From: Dongia_A sp035695765
Lineage (GTDB): Bacteria > Pseudomonadota > Alphaproteobacteria > Dongiales > Dongiaceae
DNA: 64,000 nucleotides
Reading direction: 5' to 3'
Assembly: GCA_035695765.1 (NCBI GenBank)
Contig: DASRRI010000091.1
Span: 24,856 to 88,855 of the forward strand
Numbering within the stretch: the stretch's first letter is position 1; every line of letters begins with the position of its first letter. The translations under genes were made by a program, and so were the position numbers. Under the pieces are notes generated by a model. The model saw only the letters and a program-made list of their open reading frames with translations, was not told where the DNA came from and ran no database searches. Below, in pieces: positions 42,501 to 51,916 of this stretch.

Positions 42501-45500
42501 TGTCGATGGCATCGGCGGGCAGGCGGCGCGCTTGCAGCGCGTGCTAGCGGCGTTCAATGGATTGGGCAACGTCGCGCTGATCGCCGACGCCGCCTCCGGC
42601 CACGCCGCGCGCATCGCGGCGGAAGCGCTCCCGGCCATCAGCGCGCTTATCACCTTGGGCACGCCGGCGGGCCCGGTCTCCTTCACGGTGCTCGACACCG
42701 CGCCGATGGCCGAGGCGCTGCGCGTGCTGGTCGCGCTGCTGCCGGCCGTCGACCCGGCTGAACCGGATGACGTCGATCTGGCGCGCGGCCGGTCGCTCAT
42801 CAAGGCGCTGACCGAACTGTTGTCGCTGGGCGATCCGGGCGTGGAGCTGCGCCCGCCCGCAATCCTCCCCGGTGCACCGCGCGCCGGACTGGCCGTGCAT
42901 GCGATCTACGGCGTGATGAGCGTGAACGCGGTCGAAGCCGCGATCACTGCCGTCGTCGCCGCCGGACTGTCGATCCGCGCCGGGCTGCGCGCCGAAACGA
43001 TCATCACCGACGGCATCACCGGCGGCGGCGTGGGCGTGCTGCTGCCGGTCTCGATCGCCGCCGACGGCTTTGTCATCACCGGTCAGGCGATGCTCGAAGC
43101 GTTGGGCTTCGATCTGCCGGAGGGCGGCCCGCCCGCAATCCGCGCCGCGAACGTCCTGCGCATCCAGCTGTCCTTCGCGCGCGAAAGCGGTTGGCTGATC
43201 GGCGGCCCGGATCCCGCCCGCGGCCCCGGCCCACGGCCGGAGCACGAGCTGCGCCGCGTCGAGGCCACTGTGGTCATCCCGCTGCGCGGTACGATGGCGG
43301 CGAGCGCCGAAGTGGTGCTGATCGAGCCGAAGGTGTTCGGCATCGGCCGCGACCGCTGGGTGGTCAGCGCGGCCGGCGTCGCCTCGACCACGGCGGAGAT
43401 CGTGACGCCCGCATTGCCCGAAGTGCGCGTGCTGCTGGCGCAGTTCGCAGCGCAATTGTCCGCCGCGGTATCGCCCGCGATGGTCGCCTTGCGCGACCTG
43501 CTGGGCAGCCTCGGTTTGCTCGATGGGAGCGGCGGCTGGGTCGCCGACGGCATCGACCACTTGCTGAACGAGCCGCAGGCGCGCATCAGCCAGACACTCA
43601 GCGACGCGGCGCTGCGCGCCAAGCTGCAGTCCGGCATCAACACGCTGCTGGGCGCCATGCCGGGACTCAGTCTCGACCTGGCGACCCGGACGCTCGGCCT
43701 GACGCTCAACGGAACGCCCGGCACGTTCGGCATGAAGCCGTGGAGCCTGTCGCTGTCGCTCGCGCCCAATGCCGCGCCGCAGATCGATTTCACCTTGGAA
43801 GCGTCTGGCGATTCTCCCGAAGGCGGGCTTGCCGTTCATCTGCACGCTGCGCCCTTCGCGCTGACCCTCGAACGGCACCATCCGGGATCGCCCGCCGCCG
43901 AGGCAATCCCGCTCTGGCCCGATCCGGATGGCGAGCGGATCCTGGCGGCGGTCACCCGGCTGGCGCCGGCGGAACTGGCGCGGCTCGGCCTGGACTATCT
44001 GCGCCGGCTCGATGAGAGCGTGCGGCCGATCATCGACGCGGCTTACGATGCCTTGGGACTGCTCGGCGTGCCGGATGCCGACGGCGCGCGCAGCGTGCGC
44101 CTGCCGTTGGCGCTGATCGAGAACCCGATCGGCTGGCTGAGCCATGCCGGCGCGCTCGGCAGCGGCAGCGGATTCTCTCCCGCCAAGATCATCGCTCTGC
44201 TCGACGCCTTCAAGCCGATCCTCGGCATCAGCGGCGGGCCCGGCGAGTGGAACCTGGCCAGCGGGTTCGTGCTGCGCGCGGAATCGATCTCCGGCGTCGC
44301 GCGCCTCGGCCTGCAGATCGACAGCAGCGGCTTTGCGCCGGTGCCGGCAGCGGACGGGCGGCTGACCATGAGCGGCGCTGTCTCGCTCTCCCTGCCGGCC
44401 GGCTTGCCGCCGCGCCCGGTGGTCGACCTCGCCGTCGGCATCAGCGGCGCGGCGCCCGGCCGGCGTGCCGTGCATCTGGTCAGCGACAGCGGCCTGCAGA
44501 TCTTCGTGCGCCCGGACAGCGGGCCGGACCTGCCGCTCTATCCGAGCCCCCCGGGCCTCGCCAATCTGGCACAAGCGGCCGTGGCGCAAGCGCTGCCGAT
44601 GATCCTGGATGCGCTGGCGGCGCAGAACGGCGCCACCCTTGCCGGCAATGTCGGCGCGGCGGTGCGCGCGCTGGGCGATGCGCTGGCGCTGCGCATTGGC
44701 GGACCGGCGCATTTCGACGGTCCGGCACTGCAGGCGTTTGCCGTCGATCCCGCCGGCGTGTTCGCGACCCGCGCGCAGGCTTTGTCGAGTCCGCTCCTCA
44801 CCGCGCTGGCAAGCGCGCTGGGCCCGCTGCTGCCGGCGCCGGCGACCGCTTCCTTCGCCGCCGGCAAGCTCGCCGTCACCGTCAACGGCGTCACCATCCG
44901 CCTGCAGCCTTCGCCATTCGAGGTCACGGTGGATGCCGATCTCGCGGGCCTACCGGTCGTGCAGACGCTCGATTTGGCAATCACGCTGAACGGCAGCGGC
45001 CTCAAGGCGCTGGAGCTGGATGTGGGGCCGGCGGACATCGATGCCGGCGGTATCAGCCTGCGTCCGACACTGCTGGTCGCGGCGGGCAACGCGCCGGCGG
45101 GCGGGCGCCGTATTCAGCTTGGCTTGGCGCTCGATGACAGCGGCGACAACGCGGTCGCGGCGCGCTGGCTGCTCGATCCGACGAGCTTTTCGCTCGTCGC
45201 CGTCGACGGCACCAGCATCGAGACCGACCCGACGCAGGTCGCGCTGGCCATGATCGATGTGGTGGTGCAGCTGATCGCCAGCTTCGCGATCGCCACCCCC
45301 GCGGTCGGCCAATTGCTCGACAAGACGCTGCCGGGCTCCGGCGGCAAGAAGGTGCGCGAAACCCTGCGCGGTGTGTTCCTGAAGGACGTACCGAACCCGA
45401 GCGCGCTGGACGACGATCTGTTCGATCCCGACCAGCTGCTGCACCGGCTGAAAAAGCTGCTGGCGAACGTCGCGACCGCCGGACCCAAGATCGATATCGG

Positions 45501-48500
45501 CAGCGGCCTCGGCATCGGCATGCAGGAGACCGGCAGCATCGCGGAGCTCACGCTGGAGCTCGCGGGGCGCATCGACCTCAATCCCGGCTCCGACGTGGTC
45601 ATTTCCCTGGAAGCGGATTCGCGCTGGATCCAGGGCACGCCGACTGCGGGCCTCGCGCTGGGCTTCCTGAACACCACCGGCCAGATGGACTTCGCGCCGA
45701 GCCTGGCCGTCAACGGCATCGGCGTGCGGGTCAGCCGCTCGAGCGGGCCGCTGCTCGATGTCGGTGTCACGCTGGGATCCGTCGCCGTCCATCTGTTCGG
45801 ACTGGTCAGCGGCAGTGAGCTGTCCGGCGGTGCGCAGCTGCAGCTGAGCGACCTGGCCGCCAGCGTCACCAACGCTTCGGGCGGCAACGCGATCGCGCAA
45901 GGCATGGTCGCGGATGCCGGCAAGGGCAAGGAGAAGCTCGCACCCGCCTTCAGCCCGGCACTCGCGATCCAGAAGCACGGCAATGGCCCGATCCTGGTTT
46001 CCATGCGCGCCGGCGAAGGCGATGGGCCTTGGTGGCTGGCAATCCAGAAGGGCTTTGGCCCGATCTACATGGAGCAGGTCGGCTTCGACACCACGGTCAC
46101 CCAGGATCAGCTGGTCGACATCTCGATCCTGCTCGACGCCCGCGTCTCGATCGCCGGGCTGACCGCTTCGGTCGACGACTTGAGGCTGACCTTCCTTGTC
46201 GCGTCCAACGCCTCGGTGTTCGAGCCGAGCCGCTGGAACGTCGATCTCGCCGGCCTCGCGGTCGAGGCCGACATGGGCGGCGTGTATCTGGCCGGCGGCC
46301 TGCGCAAGTTCGGCAGCGGTGAGAATGTCGAATATATCGGCATGCTGCTGGCGCGCTTCGCGGTCTACGGCCTGTCTATCTATGGCGGCTACGGCACCAA
46401 GGTGGAGGGCACCGAACGTTTCACCGCCTTCTTCGCGTTCGGCGCCATCAACGGGCCGATCGGCGGGCCGCCCGCCTTCTTCCTGACCGGCATCGGCGGC
46501 GGCCTCGGCATCAACCGCGACCTGATCTTCCCGAGCGAGCTGGACCGCTTCGGCGAGTTCATCTTCATCAGGGCGCTTGATCCGTCGGCGAAGCCCTCGG
46601 GCGATCCGATGGCGGAGCTGGTGGCGTTGCGCGATACCTTCCCGACGAAGCGCGGCGATTTCTGGTTCGCCGCCGGCATCAGCTTCAACAGCTTCGCTCT
46701 GGTGGACGGTATCGCCGTCATCTCGGTCAAGGTCGGCGACGGGTTCGAGCTCGCCTTGCTCGGCCTCGCGCGCATGGCGTTGCCGCGGCCGGAGATCGCG
46801 CTGGTCTCGATCGAGCTCGGCCTGATCGCGCGCTTCTCCACCAAGGAAGGCGTCATCTGGGTTCAGGCGCAGCTGACCGAGAACTCCTGGCTGCTGCATG
46901 AATCGGTACGGTTGACCGGCGGCTTCGCCTTTGTCTCATGGTTCGACGGGCCGCGCGCCGGCGAGTTCGTGCTGACCATGGGCGGCTTCCACCCCAGCTT
47001 CCACCGCGACGGCTATCCGGTGGTGCCGCGGCTCGGCTTCTCATGGCACTTCGGTCCGGCCTCGATCAAGGGCGAGAACTATTTCGCGCTCACCTCCGAG
47101 GCGCTGATGGCCGGCGGCAAGCTGGAAGCCTCCGCCGAATTCGGCCCGGCTTGGGCGCATGTCGTGTTCGGCGCGGACGGCATCGTCTATTTCGATCCGT
47201 TCCGCCTCGAGGTCATGGTCTATGCCCGCATCTCCGCCGGCATCACCATCGACGTGTGGATCGGCGAGATCACGATCTCCATCAGCATCGGCGCGCAGAT
47301 CAAAGTGGAAGGGCCGAAGTTCCGCGGCACCGCGACCTTCGAGGTCGGACCGGTCGACCTCACCGTCTCCTTCGGCGACACGCAGAAGGCGCCGAAGATC
47401 TACATCGCCTGGAACGCCTTTGTTCCGAAATACCTTGAGGACGTCGGCGGCGGCGTCGGACGGTGCCTCACCGCCTTGCCTGGCAAAGGCGCGATCCCGC
47501 CGGGCACCGGCGACAGCGGCAGCAGCGAGAGCGGCACCGCTGACGGCTCCCCCGAGAAGCCGTTCGAGGTGTTGAGCGAGTTCGAGCTCAGCATCACGTC
47601 GACGGTGCCGTCCAACAAGCTATCGGTCGCCGGCGCCGCGGTCGGCCAGATCACAAGCGCCGCCCTGGGCCTGGCGCCGGTCGGCGCCGGCGGCATCGAC
47701 AGCGTGCTCGAGATCCATTTGCGCGACACCGTCAACGTCGACCAGCTGGTGCGCCTGAAGACCGAGAACAAACTGCATCAGGACGTACAGCGCGGCGGCT
47801 TCCCTGCCGGCGTCTGGGGCAATCCGCAGCCGGACGACGACCGCAAGGTGCCGAAGGGCGATGTGATCGACGCCGTCACCGGCGTGCACTTCACCTTCTC
47901 CGCTTCCATCGAGGGCACGCTGCCGAAAGAGATGGCCTACTTCCAGGTGCGGTCCAAGGAGCGCAAGCCGCTGCCGTTCCTGCATGCGCGGCGCTGGCGG
48001 CCGACGCTGATCGCCGCCGCGAAGGACACCGCCTCCGTGGTGCCGGTCATCGCCGGGATCGACGCCATGTATGCAGAGGCGAAGCCATGGCTGGCGGTCG
48101 GCGGCTATGGCGCCACGGCGCTGGCGGTGCTGGCCAGCGAGCGCGCGGCGCCGCCGCGGCTGGGCTCGCTGACCGAAGGGCTGGCGGAGGCGGAGGCGCG
48201 CAAGCCGCGCATCACTCTGCCCAAGGATTATGTGAAGCCGCCGTTCGACACCCAGGTGCGGCCCGCGCAAGCGATCGCCATCCTGCGCGGTGAGATCGTG
48301 CGCGAGGTGCACGCCCCGCGCACCACAGTCAGTGAGGCCGTCGATGCCGAGGTCATGCTGGCACCACGCCTGACGGACATCGAAGCATCAATGGATTGGG
48401 CCATTCCGGCAAAACTGGTGCGCCTGCCGGCGTCCGCCGCGGCGACCGACCGAACCTTGATCGCCGCGGGCGCGGTGCCGCTGACTCGCAGCGGTCAGGC

Positions 48501-49731
48501 CGGCGTGTCGGCAATCGCCGGCCGCGGTGCGGCGGCCGCGGGCCGCGCACGGCTCAGCGGCCTGACCGCAACGCTGGCGACCCGCAGCGCTCGCCCGGCC
48601 CGCGCCGCCGCAGCGCCCCGTGGCGCGGCAGCCGCGATCAGCGCCGGCGAGATTGCGGTGCTGCGCTTGCCGAATGCGGACCGCGATTCCGATGCCAGCG
48701 CGCCGCGGCCGCGCCTGGTGGCGACCGGTGGACCGGCGCGCGTCGTCGCCTTCGCCGCCGGCGGCGGCATCATCAGCGACAGCGTGGCTGGGCGCGCTGG
48801 AATCGTCATCGCGCAGGGTACGGAGCGCCTGGTCGTAGCGGCGCTGGGCCAGAGCGAGACCGGCCAGCCCGCCGCCGGCTACTACGGCTGGCATGATGCG
48901 CAGAGCCTGGCCTATGCCGGCTGGGCGACGGCGCTGATCCCCGGTGGCACGTTGCGCGCCGAAGGCGCCGCGATCCGCCGGGCGCGCCAGCGCTTCCGCG
49001 CCGGATGGATCGCGGCCGCCGACCTGATCGCCGACGCCGCGCTGCTGGTGACGCGGTTCACCGTGCCGGTCACCAGTATCGCGCTGATCATCGACGATCC
49101 CAACGGCAGCGCGGCGGCGCAGAACCTGTCCCTCGGCCTCGGCGGCGCCGATCGCGTCACCGACAAGGCCGGCAAGACCCAGCCGCCGATCGTTCTGGTC
49201 ATCGGCAGCCGCAGCATCCTCATCTACGCAGTCAAGCCCCGCGCCGGAAAAGACGACACCGCCATCCAGGTCAGCGTCGCGCGCGAGGAGCCATGGCGCA
49301 TCGCCGGCATCCTGGCCGGCACCGACGATCCGGACAGCTTCGCCGACCGGCTGCTCGATGGCGGGCTTGAGCGCGCCGTCCGCCCGCTCGCCGACGGCCG
49401 GCAGGGCAGCGTCACGTTGAGCTGGGTGCCCGGCCGGCGCGGCGGCGGCACCGTGCCGCCAACCGGCAAGCCGCCCGTCGTGCGACCGCCCGTGGTGAAG
49501 CCGCCCGTGGTGAAGCCGCCCGTGGTGAAGCCGCCGGTGATCAGGCGGCCAGTCGTCAAACCGCCAGGGAGACCGCCCGTCGGTGTCGGTCCGACCCGGC
49601 CAACCCGGGCGAAAGCCAAGACCAAAGCACAAAAGCCGAAAGCCGCGCGCAAGAAGAAGGCGGCGAAGAAGAAGGTCGCAAAAAGGACGAGCGCGAAGAA
49701 GAGATCGAGCAAGGCACGGAGACGCACATGA
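39586..49731 (+). CDS. 3381-residue DUF6603-like giant protein with Pro-Val repeats and H1-like tail
   Basis: One continuous frame of 3381 codons. Residues 1-2100 are repeating amphipathic beta strands with Ala/Leu-rich helices; blocks recur, for example GTGTAADPWRMPLVGPAAL and the related FGRPDAPYRLPLLGDGAG. About 2140-2605 resembles DUF6603 as I remember it (GGPPAFFLTGIGGGLGINR, then ISFNSFALVDGIAVISVKVG). About 2960-3100 is Ala/Arg-rich low complexity. Residues 3296-3325 are six PPVVK-like repeats, and the last 45 are Lys/Ala/Arg-rich like histone H1. No signal peptide or membrane helix is seen. Function unknown; a structural scaffold or surface-associated filament is possible. Overlaps the previous gene by 4 nt. 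Confidence 0.88.
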   Translation: MSFQPSDLGEIHDLATAIGLIGESGFQPDWLTKPGDYLSSVLANEKQRQALIAFIDEALGGSERRTDSAGRIWVPLIEGNNPKVSFFLVLDESPSTHIRIGLGISISTTAPISTTSLHVPLFKAAKGNNSVGDVVLLGTAAGVISFAVEITVDPVAPAPGAAHLGRVGLGLEVPTGGGAAPTFSLTLGALQLPGATAPRDLELSLDSLDTLDDTALDLVLGLIQAQAAGLPPGPLTALAGLLGLGGGAIPPLPIADFASVGPQALALWFDDVVGDTAVRNAWLGQLASLIGNGAAAAADGVSFNIGPADVTLAIRSQTGTAGAAIITPALTANIVSGSIRAVAEIELARIDLGSGSATALPRLSLVAHAGRGDGAGSRILTGDPQVDAVRIGLALDGARKPIPILAAEGVTIGTNHYDTLDLSTPDAVVEALGTVLSDVVDDLIGQLGPVGGALSVLFGLAPPPSAPAVPTIDLGTFLSNPLAAVGSHWRTLLQAHADAVPSILELLRSLIADAAAAIPPITGTGTAADPWRMPLVGPAALQFYSENGGDTLHIGLSAGYSVDTLGQRCTVIESRLTVGLAKIDLAQGGLVLAAAIEARLTARARGDTRARFSAGPIALSAYHIGLSAAWSPDSGVSITALAPNPSAEFNAQAIPIALPSFNADGTPNLDAAGWDLVQRFLGLLGAQSPLPAFRDLVEAFGWIADSPNLADDPALSSRPHLRLADFVADPTATLKAWAQALLLEESGPLLSALRVLARQLTGTVEDLGAIRGFGRPDAPYRLPLLGDGAGPELLYWLEPHGPNRPTMTNVPEALRDWRPGFPGLGAPLLAEALFRESTLANALATLVAGRDDLAAGLAALTQRWLNTDGRIIPPASDLAGVTVHRMIDVGVDELAAAIDVNALLGVAPAVRINIAVVAAGGPLPWTAVAADRLIDLRAPGLSPESFALPAAAPGEWFIALAGRAAAILPSGDVDGIGGQAARLQRVLAAFNGLGNVALIADAASGHAARIAAEALPAISALITLGTPAGPVSFTVLDTAPMAEALRVLVALLPAVDPAEPDDVDLARGRSLIKALTELLSLGDPGVELRPPAILPGAPRAGLAVHAIYGVMSVNAVEAAITAVVAAGLSIRAGLRAETIITDGITGGGVGVLLPVSIAADGFVITGQAMLEALGFDLPEGGPPAIRAANVLRIQLSFARESGWLIGGPDPARGPGPRPEHELRRVEATVVIPLRGTMAASAEVVLIEPKVFGIGRDRWVVSAAGVASTTAEIVTPALPEVRVLLAQFAAQLSAAVSPAMVALRDLLGSLGLLDGSGGWVADGIDHLLNEPQARISQTLSDAALRAKLQSGINTLLGAMPGLSLDLATRTLGLTLNGTPGTFGMKPWSLSLSLAPNAAPQIDFTLEASGDSPEGGLAVHLHAAPFALTLERHHPGSPAAEAIPLWPDPDGERILAAVTRLAPAELARLGLDYLRRLDESVRPIIDAAYDALGLLGVPDADGARSVRLPLALIENPIGWLSHAGALGSGSGFSPAKIIALLDAFKPILGISGGPGEWNLASGFVLRAESISGVARLGLQIDSSGFAPVPAADGRLTMSGAVSLSLPAGLPPRPVVDLAVGISGAAPGRRAVHLVSDSGLQIFVRPDSGPDLPLYPSPPGLANLAQAAVAQALPMILDALAAQNGATLAGNVGAAVRALGDALALRIGGPAHFDGPALQAFAVDPAGVFATRAQALSSPLLTALASALGPLLPAPATASFAAGKLAVTVNGVTIRLQPSPFEVTVDADLAGLPVVQTLDLAITLNGSGLKALELDVGPADIDAGGISLRPTLLVAAGNAPAGGRRIQLGLALDDSGDNAVAARWLLDPTSFSLVAVDGTSIETDPTQVALAMIDVVVQLIASFAIATPAVGQLLDKTLPGSGGKKVRETLRGVFLKDVPNPSALDDDLFDPDQLLHRLKKLLANVATAGPKIDIGSGLGIGMQETGSIAELTLELAGRIDLNPGSDVVISLEADSRWIQGTPTAGLALGFLNTTGQMDFAPSLAVNGIGVRVSRSSGPLLDVGVTLGSVAVHLFGLVSGSELSGGAQLQLSDLAASVTNASGGNAIAQGMVADAGKGKEKLAPAFSPALAIQKHGNGPILVSMRAGEGDGPWWLAIQKGFGPIYMEQVGFDTTVTQDQLVDISILLDARVSIAGLTASVDDLRLTFLVASNASVFEPSRWNVDLAGLAVEADMGGVYLAGGLRKFGSGENVEYIGMLLARFAVYGLSIYGGYGTKVEGTERFTAFFAFGAINGPIGGPPAFFLTGIGGGLGINRDLIFPSELDRFGEFIFIRALDPSAKPSGDPMAELVALRDTFPTKRGDFWFAAGISFNSFALVDGIAVISVKVGDGFELALLGLARMALPRPEIALVSIELGLIARFSTKEGVIWVQAQLTENSWLLHESVRLTGGFAFVSWFDGPRAGEFVLTMGGFHPSFHRDGYPVVPRLGFSWHFGPASIKGENYFALTSEALMAGGKLEASAEFGPAWAHVVFGADGIVYFDPFRLEVMVYARISAGITIDVWIGEITISISIGAQIKVEGPKFRGTATFEVGPVDLTVSFGDTQKAPKIYIAWNAFVPKYLEDVGGGVGRCLTALPGKGAIPPGTGDSGSSESGTADGSPEKPFEVLSEFELSITSTVPSNKLSVAGAAVGQITSAALGLAPVGAGGIDSVLEIHLRDTVNVDQLVRLKTENKLHQDVQRGGFPAGVWGNPQPDDDRKVPKGDVIDAVTGVHFTFSASIEGTLPKEMAYFQVRSKERKPLPFLHARRWRPTLIAAAKDTASVVPVIAGIDAMYAEAKPWLAVGGYGATALAVLASERAAPPRLGSLTEGLAEAEARKPRITLPKDYVKPPFDTQVRPAQAIAILRGEIVREVHAPRTTVSEAVDAEVMLAPRLTDIEASMDWAIPAKLVRLPASAAATDRTLIAAGAVPLTRSGQAGVSAIAGRGAAAAGRARLSGLTATLATRSARPARAAAAPRGAAAAISAGEIAVLRLPNADRDSDASAPRPRLVATGGPARVVAFAAGGGIISDSVAGRAGIVIAQGTERLVVAALGQSETGQPAAGYYGWHDAQSLAYAGWATALIPGGTLRAEGAAIRRARQRFRAGWIAAADLIADAALLVTRFTVPVTSIALIIDDPNGSAAAQNLSLGLGGADRVTDKAGKTQPPIVLVIGSRSILIYAVKPRAGKDDTAIQVSVAREEPWRIAGILAGTDDPDSFADRLLDGGLERAVRPLADGRQGSVTLSWVPGRRGGGTVPPTGKPPVVRPPVVKPPVVKPPVVKPPVIRRPVVKPPGRPPVGVGPTRPTRAKAKTKAQKPKAARKKKAAKKKVAKRTSAKKRSSKARRRT
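49471..49560 (+). repeat. Six 15-bp tandem repeats encoding PPVVK-type units
   Basis: Within the 3' end of the giant gene there are six consecutive 15-bp units. The three at 49486-49530 are identical (CCGCCCGTGGTGAAG) and the outer three are diverged. They encode PPVV(K/R) or close variants. Such a run can change copy number by slippage, altering the length of the linker before the basic tail. Confidence 0.9.
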
Positions 49732-49750
49732 CGGAGCGGAGAGCATCGCA

Positions 49751-51916
49751 ATGGTGAGCAAGAGTCATTTCGTGCTGCACAGCCGTGTCGTGCCGCCATT
49801 GACTGCCGGCGATTATGTGCTGGAGGCCGACCAGAAGATCACCGATGCGACACCGGATCAGGCCGCCAACAGTGCGGCCAGCTTTCCGACCGAGCCTTAT
49901 CGCGGGCACCTGCGGGTGAACTCGCCGCGCTATCGCATGCCGCCCGACCAGATCCTGTCCACCTTCCCGCCGGCCAATTCGGAGGGCGCATACGAGAGCC
50001 GCCTGCCGCAGATCGTGCTCAAGCGGCGCACCTTGCCCTGGGAGCGCAAGGCCGATGCCGACACCAAGATTCCCTGGCTGGCGCTGGTGGTGATCGCCGA
50101 AGGTGAAGGCGCCATCTCGGCGGAATCGCCGATCGCCGATTGTGTGACGCCGGGCATCAAGCTCAATGGTCCCAATGACACGCCGACCGGCGTCTATCTC
50201 TCGATCCCGCAGACCACCTTGGACAAGGTCTTCCCGACCAAGGAGGATCTGCAGCTGCTGGTGCACGTGCGCGAGGTGGACCTGGGCGACACCGAGCTCG
50301 CCATGGGCGATGACGACGGCTTCCTCTCCGTGGTGATCGCCAACCGCCTGCCGCAATTCGACCGGGTGGGGTGCAAGCCGGTGCGCTATCTCGCGTGCCT
50401 GGTCAATCTCGAGGAGCAGGTGAAGTTCCTGCCGCCACCGGTCCAGCCGCGCGATCACTTCTTTCCCGGCGACATCGTATTCCAGGCTGACGCGAAGGCG
50501 CTGCTGAAGGTCGAGACGCTCGACAAGGTCCTGATGGGCGAGCCAGTGATTAATCCGGCGATGAACATGCAGGCGCCGGTGCTCGGCGGCGCCATCGGCG
50601 CGCCGGGGGCGCCCGCCATGAGGCGCGCGGCGGCGCAGGGCGCAGCGATGCAGGGCGTGGCCGCTGCTGGCGGCAATGCCCTGCTGGCGGCGTCGGCCAC
50701 CTCGGCCAAGGCCGGCGCGACCAGCGATCAATGGAGCACCAAGCCGAAGACAGTCGAGGATCTGGCGGTGTCGGCCCACGCCAAGGAAGCGGGATCGGTG
50801 GTGCGGGAGGCGATGGGCGTGAAGTTCCGCATCCCGATCGACGCGATGACGCGCGAAAGGATCTACCGCTTCCCGGTGCTGACCTATTGGTCCTTCACCT
50901 GCGACGGCGGCGGCTCGTTCGAGACGCTGATGCGCAACCTGGATGTCGGCATGCTAGGCACCGTCGCCGGCCGACCGTCGGGCAAGGAATTCCCGTTGTG
51001 CTTCCAGCCGCGCGGCGGCAGCGCGCCGCCTGATGTGCCCCCGTCCCGGCCCGCAGCGGAGCTGGCCGAAACCGGGCATGTCGGCCTGCCGCACCAGACC
51101 CGCCGCGGCGAGGCCTTGCGCGCCTGGTATCGCGGGCCCTTGGTGCCCAACCTGACAGTGCGCGAGACGGCGCCGCCCGGCGGCCACTTGCCGCTCTCCC
51201 ATGTCAGCGACCAGTTGCGCCGCCTGGTGCCCGACGGGCGCGAGGATCTGGCCTATGCCTGCGCGTTCGAGATCGGCCGCATGCTGGCGCTGTCGCATCC
51301 CTCGGTGGTCGCGGCCCTGACGCGCTGGCGCACCGAGCAGTTCGGCGCCGCGCGCGCCAAGCGCTTCTCCGACGTGCTGACGGCGAACGCCGCGTTCGAC
51401 TTTCCGAACCTCGCGGCGAAGGCGATCCGCACGCTCGGCGAACAGATCAACCGGCGCTTCGTCGAGCTTGCCGCGGAAACGCCCGGCAAGATGCTCGGCA
51501 ATTCGCGGCCGCTGGTCGATCCCGGCCGCCCCATCGAAAGCCTGAGCGGCGATGTGAGTGAGATCATCGCCACCGGCTTTGGCCTCGGGGTCGAGAGCGT
51601 CCGGGTCGCGATGAGGACAGGCGATTTCAGCGTCCTCGAGACCGTCGCGGTGCCGAGCCAGATGAATCCCGAGATGCAGCCGCAGACTCTGGGGCATCTG
51701 AGCCAAGCGCTGGATTCGGTGCTGGAGCAGCTGACCAACGACGCGCTGCCGGCCGGGCTGCAGACCGGCACCACCACGAGAGGCGCACGGCCCGGGCGCG
51801 GCAGGGCGCCGGCCGCGGCGCCGGAACGCAGCGAGGCCGAGGAGCGCGGCAGCCGCACGCTGGAAACCTTGCTGCGGGAAACGGCGCGGCGCAAGCGCGA
51901 GGAGGACGGCCGATGA
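49751..51916 (+). CDS. 721-residue protein of the giant-protein operon, unknown function
   Basis: Not recognised. It starts SHFVLHSRVVPPLTAGDYVL and has YRGHLRVNSPRYRMPPDQIL, then ESRLPQIVLKRRTLPWERK and PWLALVVIAEGEG, a beta-rich N-terminal half that reads like a structural or baseplate-type protein. An Ala/Gly-rich linker (about 285-330) separates it from a C-terminal half with GREDLAYACAFEIGRMLALS and helical segments, ending in an Arg/Glu-rich tail. The ATG at 49751 has GGAGAG 7 nt upstream; the frame extends upstream only through the basic tail of the previous gene. It follows that gene by 19 bp and overlaps the next by 4 nt. Confidence 0.8.
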   Translation: MVSKSHFVLHSRVVPPLTAGDYVLEADQKITDATPDQAANSAASFPTEPYRGHLRVNSPRYRMPPDQILSTFPPANSEGAYESRLPQIVLKRRTLPWERKADADTKIPWLALVVIAEGEGAISAESPIADCVTPGIKLNGPNDTPTGVYLSIPQTTLDKVFPTKEDLQLLVHVREVDLGDTELAMGDDDGFLSVVIANRLPQFDRVGCKPVRYLACLVNLEEQVKFLPPPVQPRDHFFPGDIVFQADAKALLKVETLDKVLMGEPVINPAMNMQAPVLGGAIGAPGAPAMRRAAAQGAAMQGVAAAGGNALLAASATSAKAGATSDQWSTKPKTVEDLAVSAHAKEAGSVVREAMGVKFRIPIDAMTRERIYRFPVLTYWSFTCDGGGSFETLMRNLDVGMLGTVAGRPSGKEFPLCFQPRGGSAPPDVPPSRPAAELAETGHVGLPHQTRRGEALRAWYRGPLVPNLTVRETAPPGGHLPLSHVSDQLRRLVPDGREDLAYACAFEIGRMLALSHPSVVAALTRWRTEQFGAARAKRFSDVLTANAAFDFPNLAAKAIRTLGEQINRRFVELAAETPGKMLGNSRPLVDPGRPIESLSGDVSEIIATGFGLGVESVRVAMRTGDFSVLETVAVPSQMNPEMQPQTLGHLSQALDSVLEQLTNDALPAGLQTGTTTRGARPGRGRAPAAAPERSEAEERGSRTLETLLRETARRKREEDGR

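Noticed and set aside
42544..44712. 722-codon minus-strand frame (with similar ones at 39709-41745 and 44950-46899) inside the giant gene
   Set aside because: Same compositional shadow effect; no domain, no ribosome-binding context, and the plus-strand frame is continuous through all of them.
49583..49750. Earlier start for the 721-residue protein
   Set aside because: The extra residues are only the antiphase reading of the Lys/Arg-rich tail of the previous gene; the ATG at 49751 has a good ribosome-binding sequence.
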